A stretch of DNA of 7,589 nucleotides from an uncultured Erysipelotrichaceae bacterium (GTDB taxonomy: Bacteria; Bacillota_I; Bacilli_A; Erysipelotrichales; Erysipelotrichaceae), in assembly GCA_944325295.1 (NCBI GenBank), contig CALUZL010000127.1, forward strand, positions 1 to 7,589, given 5' to 3'. The position numbers and the translations under genes were made by a program. Positions within the stretch are counted from its first letter, which is position 1, and the number at the start of each line of letters is the position of its first letter. The notes beneath the pieces are model-generated. The model searched no databases and was not told the DNA's origin. It saw only the letters and a program-made list of their open reading frames with translations. This document shows, one piece after another, positions 1-6,382 of this stretch.

Positions 1-141
1 AGAAATAAGTACTTGACATTACATCTTAATAACCAACAGAAGAGTCAGTCAGTCAGTCAGTCAGTCAGTCAGTCAGTCAGTCAGTCAGTCAGTCAGTCAG
101 TCAGTCAGTCAGTCAGTCAGTCAGTCAGTCAGTCAGGATAA
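1..141 (+). CDS. Possible 3' end of an upstream gene running through a tetranucleotide repeat (partial at 5' end)
   Basis: The frame beginning at base 1 is open from the window edge through the whole repeat and stops at TAA 139-141. It gives 14 non-repetitive residues (RNKYLTLHLNNQQK), then about 31 residues of a Ser-Gln-Ser-Val period, then Gly. No start codon is visible, so the bulk of any such gene lies outside the window and its family cannot be recognised. The repeat itself encodes the same SQSV period in every forward frame, while the reverse strand has a TGA in every frame, so the tract is only translatable forwards. The stop used depends on the number of repeat units. Openness over 42 unique bases is weak evidence, and the tract could equally be non-coding leader DNA. 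Confidence 0.3.
   Translation, partial: RNKYLTLHLNNQQKSQSVSQSVSQSVSQSVSQSVSQSVSQSVSQSG
43..136 (+). repeat. Perfect AGTC tetranucleotide microsatellite, 23.5 units
   Basis: The tract is 94 bases of uninterrupted AGTC, ending on a half unit (AG) before GATAAC. No unit is degenerate. Long, perfect tetranucleotide tracts in bacteria are classic sites of slipped-strand mispairing and phase variation; for example, AGTC tracts are known inside type III methyltransferase (mod) genes of Haemophilus. Because the unit is not a multiple of three, each gain or loss shifts the frame of anything translated through it. Here the tract sits about 100 bases upstream of a giant secreted-protein gene. The exact unit number in an assembly may be unreliable or may represent one state of a mixed population. 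Confidence 0.98.
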
Positions 142-205
142 CTATGCAATAGTAAAGGACTTATTCTTAAAAGAGAATACTTTTGATATGACGCTTTACA
201 AATAG
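137..205 (+). other. Alternative 22-codon C-terminal tail, out of frame in the present repeat state
   Basis: Directly after the repeat, the frame starting at base 137 is open for 22 codons (beginning DNYAIVKDLF and ending TFDMTLYK) to TAG 203-205. In the present state the upstream open frame is one base off and ends at TAA 139-141. Loss of one AGTC unit (94 to 90 bases) or gain of two (to 102) would join it to this tail. Gain of one unit would instead read RITMQ and stop at TAG 150-152. The TAG at 203-205 lies in the loop of the following terminator hairpin. A run of 22 open codons can occur by chance in such AT-rich DNA, so coding use is a hypothesis. Confidence 0.3.
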
Positions 206-218
206 AGCGTCTTTTTTT
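190..218 (+). terminator. Rho-independent terminator upstream of the giant gene
   Basis: The 6-bp stem GACGCT (190-195) pairs with AGCGTC (206-211) around a 10-base loop, followed immediately by seven T residues (212-218). The stem is short but has four G-C pairs. There is no T tract on the opposite side, so it works only in the forward direction. It would end transcription arriving from the upstream frame or repeat region. Because it lies only 18 bases before the GTG of the giant gene, it may also act as a leader attenuator for that gene. Confidence 0.75.
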
Positions 219-222
219 GATG

Positions 223-229
223 TAAGGAG
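223..229 (+). promoter_or_regulatory. Ribosome binding site of the giant secreted protein (fixes the GTG start)
   Basis: TAAGGAG ends 7 bases before GTG 237-239. It is a strong Shine-Dalgarno match and fixes the GTG as the start. The choice is supported by the signal peptide that begins at exactly this residue. No promoter fits between the preceding terminator and this site. Confidence 0.85.
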
Positions 230-236
230 AAAAAAA

Positions 237-3200
237 GTGAAAAAGTTATTTACGATTCTAATTTCCGCACTTATGGCATTTACATTACTAATGCCTATTA
301 GTGCCGAAGAATCAGAACCGTCTGAGCCTATACAACCAAATATCATTAAAAATGTAAATGATGGTGAAAAAGATGAACCAATTGAAACGGAAGAAGTGAC
401 TGTTGAATATGAAGATGTAAATATCGAAGAGAATGAAACAGTCACTAATGATGAAGGAATTAAATCTGAAGTTAAACTTAATTCAGAGAGCGAACAAAAT
501 AATGAAATAGTCGGAACAGAAAACGGCGATGTGACGAGGCTTGAAAACGTTGTTTTTCAGATATATAACGATGATCTGGGGCTAAAGAGTATTCAAAATT
601 GTAATGGATGGTATTTGCAGGATCAAGAAATATCTTTTGAAGAAATTCTAAATCTAATGATGGATCATTTTAAAAGGGAGCACGAAAGCAAACTAAGTGG
701 ATTTGAAATAGAATTTGATCATGCGATTTACAATGACAAAATTAATGATTCAAATGATGGTAACGAAGTTAATCTAGGTGATTCGATTGAATTTATTGAA
801 AATACTTATGTACATATTCATACGAAAATTGTAAGAAATGATGACAATCAGGCTTATAAAGAAGAAATAAAAGAAAAGTTAGCAAGCAATTTTGATGAAA
901 CAATAGTATTGAGCAATACTCTCTTTTTTAATAACGAAACATTAGAAGTAAACGGCAACAAAACTCTGATTATGACAGTTCGTGATTTTATTGTCTCGTT
1001 TGATGAAACCAGTGAAGCTAGTGCTTTTATTACTGTAAATGAAGGTGCTACTTTGAATATCGAAACTCGACGTACGGATAGCGATAGAGGATGTATTGAC
1101 TTGAAAACAACAAACGACATAAACGTCATTTTAAATAAAGGGGAATTAAATTTAGACGGTGTTATTCTTAAAAGTACATCAAAATCAGCAATTGTTAAAA
1201 ACGAAAGCAATGCGACACTTAATATAGGCTATCCTACAGATGTCGATATAAATATGCCGGTTACCTTATTTGGTGAAAGTGAAATTGAAAATAATGGTAC
1301 ATTAAATATCACTTCTATTGTTGTTAAAAATGAATCTTTTATCGAACAATATGGAATGAATAATGAAACAGAAGAGCTTATAACATATGTTAAATTAGAA
1401 CCTGTTAATGAAGACGTTGTTTATATAGCCGGTGATTCAAACATTCTTAATAATTATTTTCATTATCATCTTAGACGGTATGTAAGCTTCGAAGGATATA
1501 CACTCACATTTAAAAATATAAACAAAACAGATGCTTGGTACCAATACGAAGGACAAGATTGTTTTCAGTTCATTATATCATTACATGAGTATAGCCCATA
1601 TTTGGGAATGAAGGTAATTAATGGCACAGACACGCCGGTCATGCTTCAATGGAATGATTTATTCACAAAGTTATTAACAAAAGAAGAGGGCCCTTATACT
1701 ATCGAAAAAGATGACTCTTTACATGCGTACGATTTGTATCATCAAGATTTATTTGGCGACGATAGCCCTTATGTTGGTTCTGAAGCAGAAAAAACAGTAA
1801 AAAAGGAATTAGGCCAAAGTTATATATTTGATACATCTAATGCGAAAGCGAGTTTCAATACATGGATAAGAGTTGACGATAATTTAAAAGTTGGTCAGGC
1901 AATAAGGTATTCTTATAAGTTTGGTGGATCATACGGTGAAACAGAAAATGTTGAAGTAAGTTCATTAGATATTATTGTTGAAAAGATTGAAAATAACAAA
2001 ATAAAGTTCTACATTGCAGGAAATGAAGAAAAAGCTTTGTCTTTTGATGGCGTTGGAGAAAAGATATTTAGCTTTTCATTGAATGTACAAGGTGGCGAAA
2101 ATAAAGATGCAAAGGTAATTTATCTCGGCATCAGTGATTGGAAGTATGGAGAAGAAACGTTTTCTAATGGCGGACTTACTAACCGAATCTATTCTGAAAG
2201 CCAAGTTTTTGATATATCTGATGTCAACATCAACTATTATTCTAACAGTAAAGAAAATGGACTGGCACAGATCAAATATCTTGATAGTGTCGAGATTTCT
2301 GTCGAGGGTCTTCCAGAAGGTAAAGAAGAAGCGGACAAAATTAGAATCGTCAATCATCCTAATCCAATTTTGATAGTAGATAATAACGAAAATGATCATG
2401 ACGATGGTTTTTACCATCCGTATGTTGCCAGTTCTACTAACGATCTATTACAAGAAAATGGCAGACTGATTAAAGACATTGAATTTAATAGAATATGTGA
2501 AGATACGATAACTATCGCTAATAAGCAAAATATTACTTTTGATCTTCAAGATGAAGAATTTGTAAGTCTTAAGGGTGATTTACTTATTTTAGACGGAACC
2601 TCTTTAACTTTAAAAAATGGTACGATTACATTAGACTCAAGCGCTTCTGGAAATGTAATAAAGTTATTAAATGGATCTACACTAACATTAGATAATGTCA
2701 CTATTAAACATAGCGGAAGTGATGGTTCGCCTATTTATGCTGACGGAAGCTCGAAAGTAATAATTTCGTCAAACGACAATAATAACGTCGTCTTAGTGAC
2801 TAACGATAACTCAACTGCCTCAATTGAACTTGTCAATGGCTCATCATTAAAGGTTGATGCGAATAGTTATTTAAAAGCCGAAGGTTCTAAACAATTTATT
2901 ATTTCTAATTCTGCATCTACTGTTGAGTTTGATATGAACTCATTCTTGACTATGTCGGGAAATCCTGATCGTGATAATGCCGTTATATATAGTTCTGATG
3001 GAATGCTTGGAAAAGTATCTGGAGATATTTACGTAGGATTAGTAAATTCGTTGACGGAAAATGACTCGTACTATATACGCAAACAAGATGCCCAAATGCC
3101 GATTGAAGAAGTAATGATCGGTAATACCGAAACACAAAATAGTGATGCAGATTCATTGGTAAATGAAGCTAATAAGAGTGAGTTGAGCAATCTAGTCGCA

Positions 3201-4775
3201 GAAGAAAACCAAGCAGATATCGAAAAAATGTATGATACGCTTAAAAAGACTAACGATCCAAATGCAACGAAAGAAATTGTTGTAAAATCGGTTCCTATGA
3301 GTACAGAGGTAGCTGAAGTCGAAGAAGTCGATGAAATTATTAAAGATTTAAACGAAGACAATAAAGTAATTAATGCAGTTAATATCAATGCACTATTAAA
3401 AGTAGAGGCACAAAATATTATGAATACAAAGTCTTCTGTTTTAGTAAAACTTGCGAATACTAAAACGCCTGTAGATTTAACAATTAATGTACCTCTAAAC
3501 GATGTTGACAATACCAAGAATTATCAAGTAGTTAGAATTCATGATGATAAAATAGAAGCATTGGAGACCACAAAAGAAGTCCGTGACGGCGAGGTCGAGC
3601 TTTCGTTTGAAACAGATGCCTTCTCAACATATGTTGTAGTAGAAACTGACGGTAAGTTAAACGAAGATCTTGGAGAAGTGGTCAATGCTTCAGTTGTGAT
3701 CAACAATTTTGACAGCGGCAAGGAATACAGAGTTGGAGAAGAAGTAGAGTTTTCAGTTACCACCAATATTAATGATACATTTGATAAAACTATTACTGTA
3801 CTACCTGAAATAACGGGCGTTAACTTAGATGATGAGCATGTAGAATTATATTGGTATAACGGCACCGACTATCAACGCATGCCTTGTAACGAAGATGGCA
3901 CTTATAAATTTGGTCCATCAGATGGATTTGAACTGACTAATGCCACTTCGAGATTTAAGGTAAAATTCTTAAAATCAGGTACTATTTCACCGGTTATCAC
4001 TCTGAAAAATAAAGAAGATAATAGTGAAGTGGCGAGCGCATCACTTACAATCAATGTTGTAGATCTTTTCTCGGCAGATAGTATAAATATTGATAACGTG
4101 ATTTTATCAAAAGACGATATTCAAAAAATAGCCGACTGGGTCAATGAATATGTGACTTGTGAAGATAGTGATCTCAAATTAGGTTCGTTGACTAATGAAG
4201 AGCTAACCGAAAAAGTTTTAAATGGTAACAAGGTAGAAATAAATGTAAAGATTACATTTGATGTAAGTGCTGATGATGATACGCAATCGGCAATCGAAGA
4301 CGAAGCTAAAGATGGCGAAGAACTGATGCAATTATTTGATTTGAGTATTGAGATTGTTGTGGACGGCGAGACAGTAGATAAAATAGTAGAATTACCGGAA
4401 CCAATAAGTATTGAAATCGATCTTGATGAGCAGGGCTTCTATAAACCTGATACGGAATATGTTGTAATTAGATATCATGAAGGTAAAGCAGAAAGATTAG
4501 AGACAACTTTAAAAACTTATTTTATTGAATTTGAAAATGATAAATTCTCAACATTCGGCTTATACCATCATGAATCATCACAATCATCCGGTTCATCGAG
4601 TCATCGCCCATCATCTAAGCCAGATAAAACCTATGATAAATACGATACTAATAAAGATGGTGTCGTGTCATGTGAGGAATTGTTAGGTAAGTACTGGGTC
4701 TGGGATGAAGGCAAGAAAGCCTGTGTCTATAGTCTGGACAGTCAAGGCATCATCGTAAACACAGCGACAAAATAA
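237..4775 (+). CDS. Giant secreted, probably surface-associated, adhesin-like protein (1512 aa)
   Basis: The protein starts with a clear Sec signal peptide: MKKLF, a hydrophobic core, and likely cleavage after Ala23 in the ISA-EE context. Residues 24 to about 100 are a strongly acidic, Glu/Asn-rich, disordered-looking segment. Residues about 225-360 and 757-940 show beta-helix-like periodicity, with recurring 'xLTLxNGTIxL' and 'GATLNI/GTLNI' rungs as in pectate-lyase-fold adhesins. Residues 1078-1136 and 1389-1443 are two copies of a short domain ending FSTY/FSTF, and the stretch between them (about 1148-1280) looks Ig-like. A Ser-rich linker (about 1445-1460) leads to an EF-hand loop (1470-1481) and a Trp/Cys tail ending NTATK. 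No LPXTG signal, C-terminal membrane segment or catalytic motif was seen, so enzymatic function is not claimed. The start is GTG with a strong ribosome binding site. The gene stands alone between terminators. Its AT content is visibly higher than that of the downstream operon. Adhesion or surface display is inferred from the architecture. Confidence 0.85.
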   Translation: MKKLFTILISALMAFTLLMPISAEESEPSEPIQPNIIKNVNDGEKDEPIETEEVTVEYEDVNIEENETVTNDEGIKSEVKLNSESEQNNEIVGTENGDVTRLENVVFQIYNDDLGLKSIQNCNGWYLQDQEISFEEILNLMMDHFKREHESKLSGFEIEFDHAIYNDKINDSNDGNEVNLGDSIEFIENTYVHIHTKIVRNDDNQAYKEEIKEKLASNFDETIVLSNTLFFNNETLEVNGNKTLIMTVRDFIVSFDETSEASAFITVNEGATLNIETRRTDSDRGCIDLKTTNDINVILNKGELNLDGVILKSTSKSAIVKNESNATLNIGYPTDVDINMPVTLFGESEIENNGTLNITSIVVKNESFIEQYGMNNETEELITYVKLEPVNEDVVYIAGDSNILNNYFHYHLRRYVSFEGYTLTFKNINKTDAWYQYEGQDCFQFIISLHEYSPYLGMKVINGTDTPVMLQWNDLFTKLLTKEEGPYTIEKDDSLHAYDLYHQDLFGDDSPYVGSEAEKTVKKELGQSYIFDTSNAKASFNTWIRVDDNLKVGQAIRYSYKFGGSYGETENVEVSSLDIIVEKIENNKIKFYIAGNEEKALSFDGVGEKIFSFSLNVQGGENKDAKVIYLGISDWKYGEETFSNGGLTNRIYSESQVFDISDVNINYYSNSKENGLAQIKYLDSVEISVEGLPEGKEEADKIRIVNHPNPILIVDNNENDHDDGFYHPYVASSTNDLLQENGRLIKDIEFNRICEDTITIANKQNITFDLQDEEFVSLKGDLLILDGTSLTLKNGTITLDSSASGNVIKLLNGSTLTLDNVTIKHSGSDGSPIYADGSSKVIISSNDNNNVVLVTNDNSTASIELVNGSSLKVDANSYLKAEGSKQFIISNSASTVEFDMNSFLTMSGNPDRDNAVIYSSDGMLGKVSGDIYVGLVNSLTENDSYYIRKQDAQMPIEEVMIGNTETQNSDADSLVNEANKSELSNLVAEENQADIEKMYDTLKKTNDPNATKEIVVKSVPMSTEVAEVEEVDEIIKDLNEDNKVINAVNINALLKVEAQNIMNTKSSVLVKLANTKTPVDLTINVPLNDVDNTKNYQVVRIHDDKIEALETTKEVRDGEVELSFETDAFSTYVVVETDGKLNEDLGEVVNASVVINNFDSGKEYRVGEEVEFSVTTNINDTFDKTITVLPEITGVNLDDEHVELYWYNGTDYQRMPCNEDGTYKFGPSDGFELTNATSRFKVKFLKSGTISPVITLKNKEDNSEVASASLTINVVDLFSADSINIDNVILSKDDIQKIADWVNEYVTCEDSDLKLGSLTNEELTEKVLNGNKVEINVKITFDVSADDDTQSAIEDEAKDGEELMQLFDLSIEIVVDGETVDKIVELPEPISIEIDLDEQGFYKPDTEYVVIRYHEGKAERLETTLKTYFIEFENDKFSTFGLYHHESSQSSGSSSHRPSSKPDKTYDKYDTNKDGVVSCEELLGKYWVWDEGKKACVYSLDSQGIIVNTATK
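3468..3644 (+). other. First copy of a duplicated 'FSTY' domain within the giant protein
   Basis: Residues 1078-1136 run from PVDLTINVPL through YQVVRIHDDKIEALET to FSTYVVVE. They match the second copy (1389-1443) in the order hydrophobic strand, Y-V-V-x-R-x-H-(D/E)-x-K, LETT, F-E-x-D-x-FST. The shape suggests a small beta domain or linker module that recurs in Firmicute surface proteins; that family link is recollection. Confidence 0.6.
4401..4565 (+). other. Second copy of the duplicated 'FSTF' domain within the giant protein
   Basis: Residues 1389-1443 run from PISIEIDLDE through EYVVIRYHEGKAERLETT to FENDKFSTFGLY. The copy is diverged at DNA level from the first, so it is an old duplication or an independently acquired module rather than a recombining repeat. 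It directly precedes the Ser-rich linker. Confidence 0.6.
4644..4679 (+). other. EF-hand-type calcium-binding loop in the C-terminal module
   Basis: Residues 1470-1481 read DTNKDGVVSCEE, a 12-residue EF-hand loop with Asp, Asn and Asp at positions 1, 3 and 5, Gly at 6, a hydrophobic residue at 8 and Glu at 12. A Cys at loop position 10 (C1479) and a second Cys at 1496 could form a disulfide outside the cell. The loop resembles single dockerin or EF-hand repeats in secreted Firmicute proteins. No second loop was found, so a full dockerin is not supported. Confidence 0.7.
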
Positions 4776-4784
4776 GTTAGTAAG

Positions 4785-4818
4785 AAGGACACAGCTTCAA
4801 TGGTATGTGTCCTTTTTT
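4785..4818 (+). terminator. Strong rho-independent terminator after the giant gene
   Basis: A perfect 9-bp stem, AAGGACACA (4785-4793) with TGTGTCCTT (4806-4814), has a 12-base loop and a T run reaching 4818. It begins 10 bases after the TAA of the giant gene and separates it from the downstream operon. Confidence 0.92.
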
Positions 4819-4834
4819 ACCGAAGTTTTTTTGC

Positions 4835-4863
4835 TTTACATTTTTAAGGCAGAGCTTTAATAT
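4835..4863 (+). promoter_or_regulatory. Probable sigma-A-type promoter for the S41 peptidase-PHP-uvrB operon
   Basis: TTTACA (4835-4840, five of six to the -35 consensus) is followed after 17 bases by TAATAT (4858-4863, four of six). An overlapping TTTAAT (4856-4861) matches five of six at 15-base spacing. It sits between the terminator and the first gene of the operon, where a promoter is required. The expected transcription start (about 4867-4871) falls at or within a few bases of the ATG at 4871. Confidence 0.5.
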
Positions 4864-4870
4864 AGCGAGT

Positions 4871-6382
4871 ATGGAAGAAAACAAAGACAAAATAAATGAT
4901 AATGAAGAGACCTATCGTTATCGTCTTAAAAAACAACCCTTGCGCTCGGAAAGAGAAGAGATCAAAAGTAAGCGGATAAAAAAGGTCTATCAGGTCATCA
5001 TAATCCTGATCGTTTTGGTCATCGGCTTTGAATGTGGCCTGCTTTTGGGAACGGCCAAAAGTAAGACGATCAAACCGCAAACGGCAATGGACAGCGCTAA
5101 ATTCGATGAGATAGCCTATTACTTTGAAAACTATTGGCTCTATGGCGATGATTATGAAGATCTCGATGCGATCCTTTACGATAAGGCTCTATACGGGATG
5201 ACGACTTTTTCTGATGATCCTTATACGACCTATGCTTCTAAAAGCGATATGGATGAATACAACAGCGAACTGAACGGTCAATTCGTAGGGATTGGGGTCA
5301 CTTATCGGGCGGCTGCCAGCGGTTTTGTGATCACTAATGTCTATGAGGATTCCCCGGCTGCCAAAGCCGGCCTTGAAAGCGGCGATCTGATCATGAGCGT
5401 CAATGGTCAATCGTGTTTTGAAATGGAGACGACTGATCTTCAGGATATCGTTTTGGGCGAAGACAATACGGCATTGAAGATGACGATATTGCGCGATGGT
5501 CAAAGTGAAGATATCGAAGTCATCAGAGGCGACGTCGATAGCAGCGTCTTTGCCTATGTTTATGCCGACACACCCATCCTAGAGATCTATTCTTTCGGAC
5601 TTGATACTTACGATGATTGTGTCACTTATCTTGAACAGTATAAAGATTATGATTCTCTTATCATCGATCTTCGCGATAACGGCGGCGGTTATGCCCAAGC
5701 CGTAGAAAAGATCGCCGGCTTATTTTTGCCCAAGGGCGCAGTCGTGATGCGTGAATACGATAGAAACGGCAATGAACTGGTATCAGTGGCAAGCAGCGAT
5801 GTCTATTACGATAACTTTAAAAATATCATCATCTTGACAAACAATAACACTGCCAGTGCTTCGGAAGTCTTGGCCTTGTCTTTGATCGAAGGTCATGAAA
5901 ATGCCAAAAGTATCGGAACGACGACCTATGGTAAAGGGGTCGTACAATCGCTTTTGACTTTGAGTGATGGCTCAACTTTAAAGATAACGTCGCTCTATTG
6001 GACTTCAGACAGGGGGACGTCGATCCATGAAAGCGGGATCGAGCCTTACCAAGAAGTCTTGATGGATGATGTCTTCTATGAGGTTTACTATCCGCTTTTG
6101 AGCGATCTGACTTTTGAAAGCGACAGTGTCAGTGAATATGTGCGCTTAGTAGAGGAAGCTTTGCGCTTTATCGGCTATGATGTCGCCAGGACTGATGGCT
6201 ACTTTGACGAAAGTCTCACTTTGGCACTATACCAATTTGCCAATGATCATGGTCTGTCACCAGATGGCATCATCGATCAGACGATTTACGATGCGATCGT
6301 CTCGGTGATGTATAAAAAGGCGTATGGCGACATTCAAAGCGATGCCCAATTGATGCGGGCTTTGGAGGTCTTAAATGGCTAA
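4871..6382 (+). CDS. Membrane-anchored S41 family C-terminal processing peptidase (CtpA/CtpB-like), 503 aa
   Basis: This is a serine protease that acts outside the membrane and cleaves substrate proteins near their C-termini; in Firmicutes, relatives process envelope or sporulation proteins. With the start at ATG 4871 there is a charged cytosolic N-terminus (about 38 residues) and one membrane anchor (about 40-60, VIIILIVLVIGF core). Then come an N-terminal helical region, a PDZ domain (about 136-220, GQFVGIGV to the DGQ/RGDV end), the S41 core (about 220-410) and a C-terminal peptidoglycan-binding-type domain (about 424-480). The core holds DLRDNGGG, the nucleophile Ser329 in NTASASE, and Lys355 and Gln359 in YGKGVVQ. 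These match the Ser/Lys/Gln catalytic set described for Bacillus CtpB. The frame extends upstream to ATG 4805, but that start lies in the terminator loop and would add a non-signal-like leader, so it is rejected. No good Shine-Dalgarno precedes 4871. The stop overlaps the next gene by 8 bases. Confidence 0.92.
   Translation: MEENKDKINDNEETYRYRLKKQPLRSEREEIKSKRIKKVYQVIIILIVLVIGFECGLLLGTAKSKTIKPQTAMDSAKFDEIAYYFENYWLYGDDYEDLDAILYDKALYGMTTFSDDPYTTYASKSDMDEYNSELNGQFVGIGVTYRAAASGFVITNVYEDSPAAKAGLESGDLIMSVNGQSCFEMETTDLQDIVLGEDNTALKMTILRDGQSEDIEVIRGDVDSSVFAYVYADTPILEIYSFGLDTYDDCVTYLEQYKDYDSLIIDLRDNGGGYAQAVEKIAGLFLPKGAVVMREYDRNGNELVSVASSDVYYDNFKNIIILTNNNTASASEVLALSLIEGHENAKSIGTTTYGKGVVQSLLTLSDGSTLKITSLYWTSDRGTSIHESGIEPYQEVLMDDVFYEVYYPLLSDLTFESDSVSEYVRLVEEALRFIGYDVARTDGYFDESLTLALYQFANDHGLSPDGIIDQTIYDAIVSVMYKKAYGDIQSDAQLMRALEVLNG
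6364..6368 (+). promoter_or_regulatory. Ribosome binding site of the PHP gene, inside the peptidase gene
   Basis: GGAGG within the last codons of the peptidase lies 6 bases before ATG 6375. It fixes the overlapping start and shows translational coupling within the operon. Confidence 0.8.

Noticed and set aside
13..31. TTGACA (13-18) as the -35 box of a promoter before the repeat
   Set aside because: No acceptable -10 element lies 15-19 bases downstream (bases 34-42 read CAACAGAAG), and the AT-rich TTAATA at 26-31 is far too close.
43..136. CRISPR array or direct-repeat cluster
   Set aside because: The unit is four bases with no spacers. It is a simple microsatellite.
143..153. TGcAATAGT as an extended -10 promoter element right after the repeat
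   Set aside because: Only four of six bases match, and the -35 position would fall in the AGTC tract with no consensus. It is possible but too weak to annotate.
167..445. Reverse-strand reading frame overlapping the start of the giant gene
   Set aside because: Its Ser/Phe/Thr-rich composition is the expected mirror of Glu/Asn-rich forward codons, and it overlaps a clear signal peptide gene.
854..3865. Several further reading frames of 79-148 codons within the giant gene on both strands
   Set aside because: All are shadows of the long forward frame, with no ribosome binding site, no domain and biased composition.
4644..4772. Dockerin or LPXTG sorting signal at the C-terminus of the giant protein
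   Set aside because: There is only one EF-hand loop, where a dockerin needs two. The ending NTATK has no LPXTG, hydrophobic segment or basic tail.
4805..4870. Upstream ATG (4805) as the start of the S41 peptidase
   Set aside because: It lies in the terminator loop and has no ribosome binding site. The added 22 residues look like chance translation, and the normal charged N-terminus plus membrane anchor follows from ATG 4871.
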